A DNA stretch of 26,955 bases from Streptomyces sp. NRRL F-6492. Its GTDB lineage: Bacteria > Actinomycetota > Actinomycetes > Streptomycetales > Streptomycetaceae. The DNA is taken from contig NZ_LGEG01000274.1 of assembly GCF_001280125.1 (NCBI RefSeq), positions 1 through 26,955 of the forward strand, written 5' to 3'. Both the position numbers and the translations under genes were made by a program. This document shows, one piece after another, positions 1 to 7,268 of this stretch (position 1 is its first letter; each line of letters begins with the position of its first letter). The notes under the pieces are model-generated. The model worked only from the letters and a program-made list of their open reading frames with translations. It was not told the DNA's origin and did not search any database.

Positions 1-22
1 TCGCTGTGTTCTAGGGGGGCCC

Positions 23-1372
23 ATGGCCGTACGCGGACGTCACCGCCGTCACCAGCCGAGCCGCGTCAACCGCGCCTCGCTCACCATCACGGCGGGAGGC
101 GCCGGAATGGCGCTGCCGCTCATCGGCGCGGGCACGGCGCAGGCCGCCTCGCTGAACGTCTGGGAGAAGGTCGCCGCCTGCGAGTCCTCCTCCAACTGGC
201 GCATCAACACGGGGAACGGCTACTTCGGCGGGCTCCAGTTCACCCAGTCCACCTGGGAGGAGCACGGCGGCACGTACTACGCGCCGCGCGCCGACCTCGC
301 CTCCAAGGACCAGCAGATCCTCGTCGCCGAGCGCGTCCTGAAGGGACAGGGCCCCGGCGCCTGGCCCTCCTGCGGCCCCCGCGCGGGCCTCGCCCGCGGC
401 GGCGAGGCGCCCGAGGTCTCCACCCGGGCCGCCACGGCGACGAAGCCGTCCGGCGGGAACCAGCCGCGCACGGCCTCCCTGCCCGGACAGCGCGCCTTGT
501 CCGAGCGACCGGCGCGGAGCGCGAGCCCGACCACCGTGCCCACCGTGCGCGAGATGTACACGGTGACGCCCGGCGACTCCCTGTCGAAGATCGCCCGGGA
601 GGAGAGCGTCCGGGGCGGCTGGCAGCGGCTGTACGAGACGAACCGGCCCGTCGTCGGCGACGATCCCGACCTCATCATCCCCGGCCAGCGCCTCACCCTG
701 CGCATCGCGGCGCCGAAGAAGCCCGAGCAGCCCGGGAAGGCCGCGCGCCCCGGGAAGGCCCCCGCGCCGGTGAAGACCGTCCGGCCCCCGAAGGCCGATC
801 CGCCCGCGAAGACCGCACCGCCGGTGCGGACGCCCCCCAAGGCCGCCGCCCCCCGGCCCGCCGCCAAACCCGTCACCAAGCCCGTCGCCAAAACCGCGGC
901 CAGGCCGGCCGCCAAGCCCGCCGCCCGGCCCGCCGCGACCAAGCCGCGCCCGGCCGCCGCGCCGGAGGTCCGCTACTCCGCCCCCGTCTCCGCGAACACC
1001 GGCACCCGCTACGGCAAGCCCGGCTCCTCCTGGTCCAGCGGCTACCACACCGGCGTCGACTTCCCCGTCCCCACCGGCACCTCGGTCAAGGCCGTGGCCG
1101 GCGGCCGGGTCGTCTCGGCCGGCTGGGCGGGCGCGTACGGCTACCAGATCGTCCTCCGCCACGACGACGGCCGCTACAGCCAGTACGCGCACCTCTCCGC
1201 CCTCACCGTCCGCGAGGGCCAGCGGGTGCAGGCGGGCCAGCGCATCGCCCGCTCAGGCTCGACCGGCAACAGCTCGGGACCGCATCTCCACTTCGAGGTC
1301 CGGACGGGTCCCGGATACGGCTCCGACATCGACCCCCTGGCCTATCTCAGGGCGCGCGGGGTCTCCGTCTGA
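23..1372 (+). CDS. Secreted Rpf-like / LysM / M23 cell-wall hydrolase
   Basis: 449-aa exported protein predicted to cut peptidoglycan in two ways. An N-terminal signal region (about residues 1-41, ending near AQAAS) precedes a resuscitation-promoting-factor / transglycosylase-like domain (about 43-120: WEKVAACESS, GGLQF, W.S.G). The expected catalytic Glu is E54. A LysM domain (about 178-226: YTVTPGDSLSKIA, LIIPGQRL) should bind glycan. A Pro/Ala/Lys-rich linker (about 230-315) leads to a C-terminal M23 metallopeptidase domain (about 318-449) with zinc ligands H342 and D346 (GYHTGVDFP) and H421/H423 (HLHFE). All key residues are present. The ATG at 23 follows a purine-rich aggggggcc stretch. 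Only 22 bases of upstream sequence are visible, so the regulatory riboswitch often found before Streptomyces rpf genes cannot be checked. The last 120 bases overlap a convergent gene. Confidence 0.93.
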   Translation: MAVRGRHRRHQPSRVNRASLTITAGGAGMALPLIGAGTAQAASLNVWEKVAACESSSNWRINTGNGYFGGLQFTQSTWEEHGGTYYAPRADLASKDQQILVAERVLKGQGPGAWPSCGPRAGLARGGEAPEVSTRAATATKPSGGNQPRTASLPGQRALSERPARSASPTTVPTVREMYTVTPGDSLSKIAREESVRGGWQRLYETNRPVVGDDPDLIIPGQRLTLRIAAPKKPEQPGKAARPGKAPAPVKTVRPPKADPPAKTAPPVRTPPKAAAPRPAAKPVTKPVAKTAARPAAKPAARPAATKPRPAAAPEVRYSAPVSANTGTRYGKPGSSWSSGYHTGVDFPVPTGTSVKAVAGGRVVSAGWAGAYGYQIVLRHDDGRYSQYAHLSALTVREGQRVQAGQRIARSGSTGNSSGPHLHFEVRTGPGYGSDIDPLAYLRARGVSV

Positions 1373-2236
1373 CCCCCGCGGCCCCTTCCCCGCCGGGGGA
1401 GGGGCCTGCGCGGGCCCCATCCGGTCGAGCGTGAGCTCCACCAGACCGCCCGCGGCGACCGCGCCGCAGATCAGCGCGGCCACGGCGCCCGCCGCGCCGT
1501 AGCGGAAGCCCTCGCCGAACAGCGTCACGCCCACCGCCGCGGCGACCACCGGATTGACCACCGTGAGGGTGGCGAGCGGGGCGGCGAGCCCCGCGCCCCG
1601 GTACGAGGCCTGCGAGAGCAGCAGCCCGGCCACGGCGAACGCCGACAGCACCAGGAGCGCCGTCCACTCGGCCAGCGGCGCCTCCGGCGTCCACTCCCCG
1701 GCCACCGCCTTGGTGAACACCGACGCGGCGCCGAAGGAGACGCCCGCCGCCGTCGCCAGGAACACGCTGCGCAGCGCCGGCCGCCCCACCAGGCGCGCGC
1801 ACGCGAAGAGCAGGCCCACCGCGCCGAAGGCGGCGCCCGTGAGCAGCCACCGCTGCCCGTCGCCCAGGGACCGGGCGTCGGCGCCGGTCGTGAGGCTCAG
1901 CAGGCCCGCGAGGCCCGCCGTGGCCATGAGGGCGCCGTGCCGGGCCCGCCGCCCGGCCCCGCGGCCGACGAACAGGGCCGCCATGGGCAGCGCGAACACG
2001 ATGGTGAGCGCGCCCAGCGGCTGGACCAGGCTGAGCGGCCCGTACGCGAGGGCCGCGACGTGCAGGGCCGCCCCGACGCCGTTGAGCAGCACCGCCCCCC
2101 ACCAGGCCGGACGGCGCAGCGGTGCGTAGCGCGGGCCGGAGGCGGAGGCCGCGACCCGTTCCTGGACGATCGCCGCGGCCGCGTAGGCCACCGCGGAGAC
2201 CAGGGCCAGGACGACGGACAGCACGAGTGGACTCAT
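1253..2236 (-). CDS. DMT/EamA-type integral membrane transporter
   Basis: 327-aa polytopic membrane protein beginning MSPLVLSVVLALVSAVAYA, with about nine to ten hydrophobic helices, a GAxxxxxKAVAGE-like segment in the middle and a second membrane repeat. This is the pattern of drug/metabolite transporter superfamily proteins (DMT, EamA or NIPA-like). The substrate is unknown. The start at 2236 is preceded on the minus strand by ggaggagg and ggaagg purine stretches. A longer upstream reading frame exists but runs through the divergent gene's promoter region, so I rejected it. The last 40 residues are hydrophilic and are encoded antisense to the M23 domain end of the convergent hydrolase gene. 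A hairpin at 1380-1406 lies inside this gene. Confidence 0.82.
   Translation of the reverse strand: MSPLVLSVVLALVSAVAYAAAAIVQERVAASASGPRYAPLRRPAWWGAVLLNGVGAALHVAALAYGPLSLVQPLGALTIVFALPMAALFVGRGAGRRARHGALMATAGLAGLLSLTTGADARSLGDGQRWLLTGAAFGAVGLLFACARLVGRPALRSVFLATAAGVSFGAASVFTKAVAGEWTPEAPLAEWTALLVLSAFAVAGLLLSQASYRGAGLAAPLATLTVVNPVVAAAVGVTLFGEGFRYGAAGAVAALICGAVAAGGLVELTLDRMGPAQAPPPAGKGPRGSDGDPARPEIGQGVDVGAVSGTRPDLEVEMRSRAVAGRA
1380..1406 (+). terminator. Hairpin after the Rpf/M23 hydrolase gene
   Basis: ggccccttcccc pairs with gggggaggggcc (12-bp stem with one T-G wobble, 3-4 nt loop) just after the stop at 1372. There is no U tract, which is usual in Streptomyces. The hairpin lies inside the convergent transporter gene, so it may act on the plus-strand transcript only. 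Confidence 0.5.
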
Positions 2237-2467
2237 GCCTTCCACGATCCTCCTCCCCGGCCGTTCGCGTCGTCGTACCAGGGGACCCGTTCGCGCGTAC
2301 CCCTCCCGCAGTACGGGGCCCCCGCGTACGTCCCGGGGTGTACGGCCATGCCGGCCGGAACCGGTGCGAAGCGGTCCTCCGGCCCCCGCCCGGGGCGCTA
2401 CCGTGGGCGCCGGACCGGAACCGGGACCCGGGCGGACGGCGGTACGAGGCAGGAGCGTGGGGGCCGG
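2237..2467. promoter_or_regulatory. Divergent intergenic region between transporter and FhuF-like gene
   Basis: This 231-bp region separates two divergent genes and must carry the promoters of both. It holds GC-rich partial inverted repeats around cagtacggggcccccgcgtac (about 2310-2330). I see no convincing -35/-10 pair or operator. Confidence 0.4.
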
Positions 2468-3181
2468 ATGGATCTCGTCGAGAGCGGATCGGTGGGCGGG
2501 TTCTTCGCCCTGCGGACCACCCCGCCGGAGACCGGCGGCGCCCACCTGCCGCTCGCCCGGCTGTACGCGGGGGAGGGCGGCCCCCTCACCGCGCGCGTGG
2601 ACCGGGTCGCCGCCCGGCTCGGCGCCCCCGAGCGGCGGGTCGGCGCCTCCGTCGCCCACCTGGGGCTCGCGGCCCGGCTCTGGTCCCTCACCCTCGGCCC
2701 CGCCGCGCTGTACGGCCGCTTCCCGGACCCGGACCCCGCCGAGCTGTACTGGGACGGGGCGCTGACCTCGCCCGACGACCTGTGGTGGGCCGGCTCCGCG
2801 ACCCGCCCCGCCACCGCGGCCGACCTCCGCGCGGCCGTCCAGGAGGCCCACCTCGTCCCGCTCCACGCGGCCCTGCGCCGCGACGGCCGGATATCGCCCC
2901 GGCTGCTCTGGGGCAACGCCGGCTCCGCCCTCGCCGGCGCCCTGCGCGAACTGACCCGCTGGGCCCGCGCCCACGGCAGGCCGGAGGCGGCCGACCGGGC
3001 CGCCGCCCTGGTCGCGGAGCTCCTCGACCACCCCGACCTCGCCGGCACGGTCCGCGGCCCCCGGCTGCGCCGGGCCAGCTGCTGCCTCTACTACCGCTGC
3101 CCCGGCGGCGGACTGTGCGGCGACTGTGTCTTCGACCACGCCCCCCGAACGGGTTTGGAGGCGCGGCCCCCCGCTCCGTAA
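2468..3181 (+). CDS. FhuF-like (2Fe-2S)-binding protein, putative ferric-siderophore reductase
   Basis: 237-aa cytoplasmic protein. Its C-terminus carries the FhuF signature CC-x10-CxxC (C205, C206, C217, C220; local sequence CCLYYRCPGGGLCGDC), which in FhuF proteins binds a [2Fe-2S] cluster. FhuF-type proteins reduce ferric siderophores to release iron inside the cell, and that role is inferred here from the motif. An extra cysteine, C211, lies inside the x10 loop. The rest is a Leu/Ala-rich fold with no membrane segment. The ATG at 2468 is chosen because a GGAG lies about 12 nt upstream and an upstream extension in the same frame looks non-coding. The zinc-ribbon SDR follows 94 bp downstream on the same strand. 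No siderophore transporter or IdeR/DmdR-type iron box was recognised nearby. Confidence 0.8.
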   Translation: MDLVESGSVGGFFALRTTPPETGGAHLPLARLYAGEGGPLTARVDRVAARLGAPERRVGASVAHLGLAARLWSLTLGPAALYGRFPDPDPAELYWDGALTSPDDLWWAGSATRPATAADLRAAVQEAHLVPLHAALRRDGRISPRLLWGNAGSALAGALRELTRWARAHGRPEAADRAAALVAELLDHPDLAGTVRGPRLRRASCCLYYRCPGGGLCGDCVFDHAPRTGLEARPPAP

Positions 3182-3275
3182 ACTCGCCCTTTCGAGAGCC
3201 GACGGACGGCGGGAGCCGGAGAGCGGCGACACCCCGAGAGCGGCGACGCACGAGCGAACGAGGAACCCGAGGGCC

Positions 3276-4751
3276 ATGACGGTGACCGAAGAAACCCAGG
3301 ACTACGGGCCGGGCATCGACCCCGAGCGCCTGGCCGTCTGCCTCGGCGTCCTCGACGAGCTCGACCAGCTGGACGTCGACCACCCGGACGCGATCCTTGT
3401 CCGGCGCGCCACCGCCGGGATCTACCGGACCGTGAAGCAGCGCCGCCGCCAGGAGCGCCGGGCCTTCAAGACCGCCAACGACAAGGCGGTCACCGAGGCC
3501 ACGGCCACCGGCTCCGCGCAGCGCATCGACGACGAGACCGAGGGCATCCTGCCCACCTCCGTCACCGAGGAGGGCCGGATCGCGGGGATACTCCAGCGCC
3601 CCCGCTCCTGCTACGTCTGCAAGGCGCGGTTCGTCGAGGTCGACTACTTCTACCACCAGCTCTGCCAGAAGTGCGCCGCCGAGAACCGGGCCAAGCGGGA
3701 GGCCCGCGCCGACCTCACCGGCAAGCGCGCGCTGCTCACCGGCGGCCGCGCCAAGATCGGCATGTACATCGCGCTGCGGCTGCTGCGCGACGGCGCCCAC
3801 ACCACGGTCACCACCCGCTTCCCCAAGGACGCCATCCGCCGCTTCAAGGCGATGGAGGACTCCGCGGACTGGCTGCACCGCCTGGAGGTCGTCGGCATCG
3901 ACCTGCGCGACCCGGCCCAGGCCGTGGCCCTCGCGGACCGGATCACCGAGGCCGGTCCGCTGGACATCCTCATCAACAACGCGACCCAGACCGTGCGCCG
4001 GCTGCCCTCCGCGTACGCCGCCCTGGTCGACGGCGAGAGCGCCCCGCTGCCCGCCGGCGAGCTCCCCGTCCACGACGTCATCGGCGCCTTCAACTCGGGC
4101 GCGGTGGACGGCATCGCCGCGCTGCCCCTCGGCACCAGCGGCCTGGAGGCCCAGAAGGTCGCGGACCTCGCCCTGGTCGCGGGCAACGCCAGCATCGCCC
4201 GGCACCTCGACGGCACCGCCATCGACGCGGGCGGCCTCCTGCCGGACGTCGTCGAGAGCAACACCTGGGTGCAGAGCATCGAGCAGATCTCCCCGGTGGA
4301 GCTCCTGGAGACGCAGCTGTGCAACTACACGGCGCCGTTCATCCTGATCAGCAAGTTGCGGCCGGTGATGGCCGAGGCCGCGCGCAAGGCGGCCAGCGGG
4401 CGCGCCTACGTCGTGAACGTCTCCGCGATGGAGGGCGTCTTCAGCCGCGGCTACAAGGGCGCCGGGCACCCGAACACCAACGCGGCGAAGGCCGCGATGA
4501 ACATGGTGACGCGGACCAGCGGCCAGGAGATGTTCCAGACCGACGGCATCCTCATGACCTCGGTCGACACCGGCTGGATCACCGACGAGCGTCCGCACTT
4601 CGACAAGCTGCGCCTCGCCGAGGCCGGCTTCCACGCCCCGCTCGACCTGGTCGACGGCGCGGCCCGGGTCTACGACCCGGTCGTGCGCGGCGAGGCGGGC
4701 GAGGACCTGTACGGCGTGTTCCTCAAGGACTACGCCCCCGCCAACTGGTAG
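3276..4751 (+). CDS. SDR-family oxidoreductase with N-terminal zinc ribbon and atypical catalytic triad
   Basis: 491-aa protein. Residues 1-110 form a charged helical N-terminal region. It is followed by a zinc-ribbon-like CxxC-x14-CxxC cluster (C112, C115, C130, C133). A Rossmann-fold short-chain dehydrogenase domain starts at about 147, with the glycine motif TGGRAKIG (155-162), NNAT in place of NNAG (234-237), NVSA with the usual catalytic Ser (S383), and a VDTGW segment (430-434) where SDRs have PG. The YxxxK motif is altered: K405 is preceded by T401, not Tyr, and the S383-K405 distance is about four residues longer than usual. Y393 is the only nearby Tyr. Substrate unknown. The ATG at 3276 follows gaggaacccgaggg. 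A strong terminator lies 16 bp after the stop. Roughly 490 aa is about twice the length of a classical SDR. Confidence 0.85.
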   Translation: MTVTEETQDYGPGIDPERLAVCLGVLDELDQLDVDHPDAILVRRATAGIYRTVKQRRRQERRAFKTANDKAVTEATATGSAQRIDDETEGILPTSVTEEGRIAGILQRPRSCYVCKARFVEVDYFYHQLCQKCAAENRAKREARADLTGKRALLTGGRAKIGMYIALRLLRDGAHTTVTTRFPKDAIRRFKAMEDSADWLHRLEVVGIDLRDPAQAVALADRITEAGPLDILINNATQTVRRLPSAYAALVDGESAPLPAGELPVHDVIGAFNSGAVDGIAALPLGTSGLEAQKVADLALVAGNASIARHLDGTAIDAGGLLPDVVESNTWVQSIEQISPVELLETQLCNYTAPFILISKLRPVMAEAARKAASGRAYVVNVSAMEGVFSRGYKGAGHPNTNAAKAAMNMVTRTSGQEMFQTDGILMTSVDTGWITDERPHFDKLRLAEAGFHAPLDLVDGAARVYDPVVRGEAGEDLYGVFLKDYAPANW

Positions 4752-4766
4752 ACCGCCCCTTTCGGC

Positions 4767-4799
4767 AAGAGCGCCCCACCGGCCAGGTGGGGCGCTCTT
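4767..4799 (+). terminator. Intrinsic terminator after the SDR gene
   Basis: aagagcgccccacc and ggtggggcgctctt form a perfect 14-bp stem with a 5-nt loop (ggcca), followed by a short T run. It begins 16 bp after the SDR stop and isolates the small peptide gene downstream. Confidence 0.85.
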
Positions 4800-5022
4800 T
4801 CGGCTTGTTTCACCCGAACGCGTCACACTTTCGAGCCCGGTAGAGCGCATGCGTGCTCATTTGGTTAATCTGATGTCCACGGTCGGCCACCGAGGAGACA
4901 CACCTTCCACACGGCCGCCCCGGGACTGGCCCGCCACCAAGGCCGCGTTCCCGCCCGACGAACGGCGCCACCGCGACCGCACGGCACTTGTCCCACAGGT
5001 ACGCGACACGAAGGAGTGCGCG

Positions 5023-5193
5023 GTGACACCCGAACTGACCAAGCAGGAACCGCGATCGACCGAACCCACCGAGCGGCCGCGCCGCAAGGGGGAGCTGGGA
5101 AGCCTCGAAGTCTGGGCCCGCTCGGCCCCGATCAGGCTCGCGGGCTACGAGGAAGACCTCGCCGAGCCCCACATCCTGCCGGGCATCGACTGA
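5023..5193 (+). CDS. Orphan 56-aa acidic-tailed peptide of unknown function
   Basis: 56-residue product with a polar, charged N-terminal half (Glu/Arg/Pro/Thr-rich, about residues 1-25, with the cluster RPRRKGELG). The C-terminal half is more structured and contains LEVWARSAPIRLAGY, then EEDLAEPHILPGID. There is no Cys, no signal peptide and no membrane helix. The GTG at 5023 is chosen because a textbook aaggag lies at 5011-5016 with 6-nt spacing; longer in-frame starts (from 4849) have no Shine-Dalgarno sequence. The leader-plus-core look resembles a RiPP precursor, but no maturase, protease or transporter gene was recognised in this window, so that is only a hypothesis. The gene stands alone between a terminator (4767-4799) and a bidirectional hairpin (5218-5253). 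I do not recognise a named family. Confidence 0.75.
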   Translation: MTPELTKQEPRSTEPTERPRRKGELGSLEVWARSAPIRLAGYEEDLAEPHILPGID

Positions 5194-5217
5194 GCCGACG
5201 CCCCGAGGTGATTCCCC

Positions 5218-5253
5218 CGGGTGCCCCGGCCGGACCTCCGGCCGGGGCACCGG
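5218..5253. terminator. Bidirectional terminator between peptide gene and LMF-like gene
   Basis: A perfect 16-bp stem (5218-5233 with 5238-5253, core gtgccccggccgg) with a 4-nt loop acct sits between the two convergent stop codons. It should serve both strands. Confidence 0.8.
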
Positions 5254-5266
5254 CACGTCCCGGCGC

Positions 5267-6691
5267 TCAGGATCCGCCCGGGGGCCTCCGCAGCCGGGTG
5301 GGCGGCAGGTACTCCCGCAGCGGCGTCCGGTGCCACCACGCCCCGGTCGTCCGCAGCTCGCGCCAGGTCGTGTAGCGGTAGCGGTACAGCCGGGCGCGGA
5401 CGTGGACCGGCGGCGCGTCCGGGAACGGATTGCGGGCGAGCAGCCGCAGCGTGTCCCGGTCGCCGTCGAGCAGCCGCTCCACGAAGGGCCCGAACCACGC
5501 GCGCGCGTACCCGGGGGAGAGCGCCGCGAACCACATCAGCCAGTCGAGCCGCAGATGGTACGGGGCGAACTGCCGCGGCAGCCGGCGCGGATCGCCCGGC
5601 TTGCCCCGGAAGCCGTACTCGCGCCAGACGGTGCCCTCGTGCGGCGCCGGGTCGTCGGTGCCCTCGACCACGATCTCGTCCCGGACCCGGCCGACCGTGC
5701 CGAACGCGCCGTAGCTGTTGACCAGGTGGAACGGGTCGTACGAGCGGTTCATCGCCTGGTGCCGGGAGAGCAGGTTGCGCACCGGGCGGTAGCTGCGGAC
5801 CAGGATGAGGGCGGTCACCGCGACGACCACGGCCACGTACCAGAGCGGCGGGTCCGGCCGAGGGTGGTCGCCGGTGAGCGGGGAGGCGTCCACGGCGGAG
5901 AGGGCGAGCACGATGGTGATCCAGTTCAGCCAGGCGAAGTTGCCCGAGAGCACCAGCCACAGCTGGGTGACCACCATCAGACCGGCCGCCACCGTGGCCA
6001 CCGGCTGCGGGGCGAAGAGGAAGAACGGCACGACGAGCTGGACGACGTGGTTGGCCGCCGCCTCCGCCTTGTGCAGCGGGCGGGGGAGGTGGTGGAAGAA
6101 CCAGCTCAGCGGGCCGGGCATCGGCTGGGTCTCGTGGTGGTGGTACAGACAGGTCAGGTCCCGCCAGCAGCGGTCGCCGCGGATCTTGATGAGCCCGGCC
6201 CCGAACTCCACCCGGAAGAGCAGCCAGCGCAGCAGCAGGAGCACCGGGAGGGGCGGTCCCGTGTCGTCGTTGCCGAGGAGGACGGCCAGGAACCCGGCCT
6301 CCAGGAGCAGCGACTCCCATCCGAAGGCGTACCAGGTCTGGCCGACGTTCACGATCGACAGGTAGAGCGCCCAGAGCACCAGCCACAGGAGCATCGAGAC
6401 CGGCAGCGGCACGGCGTCCCCGGCGCCCGCCACCAGCGCGAGCGCCAGGGCGGCGCCGGTCCAGGAGACGGCCGCGAACAGGCGGTCGGAGTAGCGCCAG
6501 TGGAAGAGCGAGGGGGTCTGGCGCGGCCGGGTCAGGCGCACGTACTCCGGCACCGGGAGCATGCCGCGCTCCCCGATCAGCGCCCGGAACTGGAGGGCGG
6601 CCGACAGGAACGCCACGAAGTACAGCCCGGCCAGGCCGCGCTGGAAGACGATCCGGGCCGACCAGAGGTCGGGTGCCGTGAACCACTCCAT
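5267..6691 (-). CDS. Lipase maturation factor (LMF)-like membrane protein
   Basis: 474-aa polytopic membrane protein. Its N-terminus (IVFQRGLAGLYFVAFLSA, then GERGMLPVPEY) matches the lipase maturation factor family. Family-typical features follow: a W-rich membrane core (WYAFGWESLLLEAGFL), EFGAGLIKIRGDRCW, HHHETQPMPGPLSW, and a soluble C-terminal part with the APYHLRLDWLMWFAA segment. Animal LMF1 helps lipases fold in the ER; the role of bacterial members is not settled, so I name only the family. The start at 6691 has a ggaggcg just upstream. It is the last gene of an apparent three-gene minus-strand operon, 22 bp after DUF1990, and ends at a bidirectional hairpin. No lipase gene was recognised in the window. 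Confidence 0.88.
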   Translation of the reverse strand: MEWFTAPDLWSARIVFQRGLAGLYFVAFLSAALQFRALIGERGMLPVPEYVRLTRPRQTPSLFHWRYSDRLFAAVSWTGAALALALVAGAGDAVPLPVSMLLWLVLWALYLSIVNVGQTWYAFGWESLLLEAGFLAVLLGNDDTGPPLPVLLLLRWLLFRVEFGAGLIKIRGDRCWRDLTCLYHHHETQPMPGPLSWFFHHLPRPLHKAEAAANHVVQLVVPFFLFAPQPVATVAAGLMVVTQLWLVLSGNFAWLNWITIVLALSAVDASPLTGDHPRPDPPLWYVAVVVAVTALILVRSYRPVRNLLSRHQAMNRSYDPFHLVNSYGAFGTVGRVRDEIVVEGTDDPAPHEGTVWREYGFRGKPGDPRRLPRQFAPYHLRLDWLMWFAALSPGYARAWFGPFVERLLDGDRDTLRLLARNPFPDAPPVHVRARLYRYRYTTWRELRTTGAWWHRTPLREYLPPTRLRRPPGGS

Positions 6692-6713
6692 CGCCTCCAG
6701 TATCGGCCCGCGA

Positions 6714-7268
6714 TCACGTCCTGACGAGGCGCCGCAGGGTCCGGGCGAGCCGGCGGGCGTACGCGCGCTGGCAGACCGGGACCAGGGGACCGGCGAGCCG
6801 GGTGTACCAGACGGCCGGACGGCTGAAGGCGATGACCGCGAACCGGACGGCGCCGTCGGGTTCCAGGGTCACGACGAAGGACTCCTCACCGCACTCCGGA
6901 TGGCCGGCCAGGGTGCCGTACGCGAAGCCGGTGCGGTCCTTCTCGTACGCCGTCCAGATCACCGCGCAGGGGACGGAGAGCCGCAGCGGGCCGACGCCCG
7001 CCGACACCTCCACGCGGACGCCGGGTCCGGCGCGGTCGGCGTCCGCGAGCAGGCCCGCTCCGGAGGCGCGGTGCATCCGCCAGGCGGTGACGGCGGTGCC
7101 CGCCGCCGCGAAGGCGGCCCGGCCGTGGCCGACGACCGCGTCGTACCGCAGGTGGTGGTAGCCCTCGGGGAGCGCTTCGGGGGTACGGGTGGCGCCGACC
7201 TCGCGGTAGGTCGGGCCGCCCTCGCGGCGGCGGTCGGGCCGGGAGAGGTCCTTCAGGAGGCGGGTCAT
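6714..7268 (-). CDS. DUF1990 family protein
   Basis: 184-aa soluble protein with the DUF1990 pattern: an N-terminal TYREVGATR segment, GYHHLRYDAVVGHG, then WRMHRASG, CAVIWTAYEKDRTGFAYGTLAGHPECGEESFVV and a C-terminal YARRLARTLRRL helix. Function unknown. Its ATG overlaps the stop of the YndJ-like gene (7265-7268), a strong sign of translational coupling. In Bacillus, a DUF1990-type protein and YndJ are also associated (recalled family knowledge, not checked). Confidence 0.85.
   Translation of the reverse strand: MTRLLKDLSRPDRRREGGPTYREVGATRTPEALPEGYHHLRYDAVVGHGRAAFAAAGTAVTAWRMHRASGAGLLADADRAGPGVRVEVSAGVGPLRLSVPCAVIWTAYEKDRTGFAYGTLAGHPECGEESFVVTLEPDGAVRFAVIAFSRPAVWYTRLAGPLVPVCQRAYARRLARTLRRLVRT

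Noticed and set aside
2688..4850. Long antisense frame opposite the FhuF-like and SDR genes
   Set aside because: Shadow of real genes with clear FhuF and SDR motifs; contains no motif of its own.
4849..5022. Longer N-terminal form of the orphan peptide starting upstream of 5023
   Set aside because: No ribosome site at the upstream ATGs, whereas aaggag lies 6 nt before the GTG at 5023.
5023..5193. Assigning the peptide to a known RiPP class
   Set aside because: No Cys and no class-defining core motif that I recognise, and no maturation enzyme in the window, so a class name would be invented.
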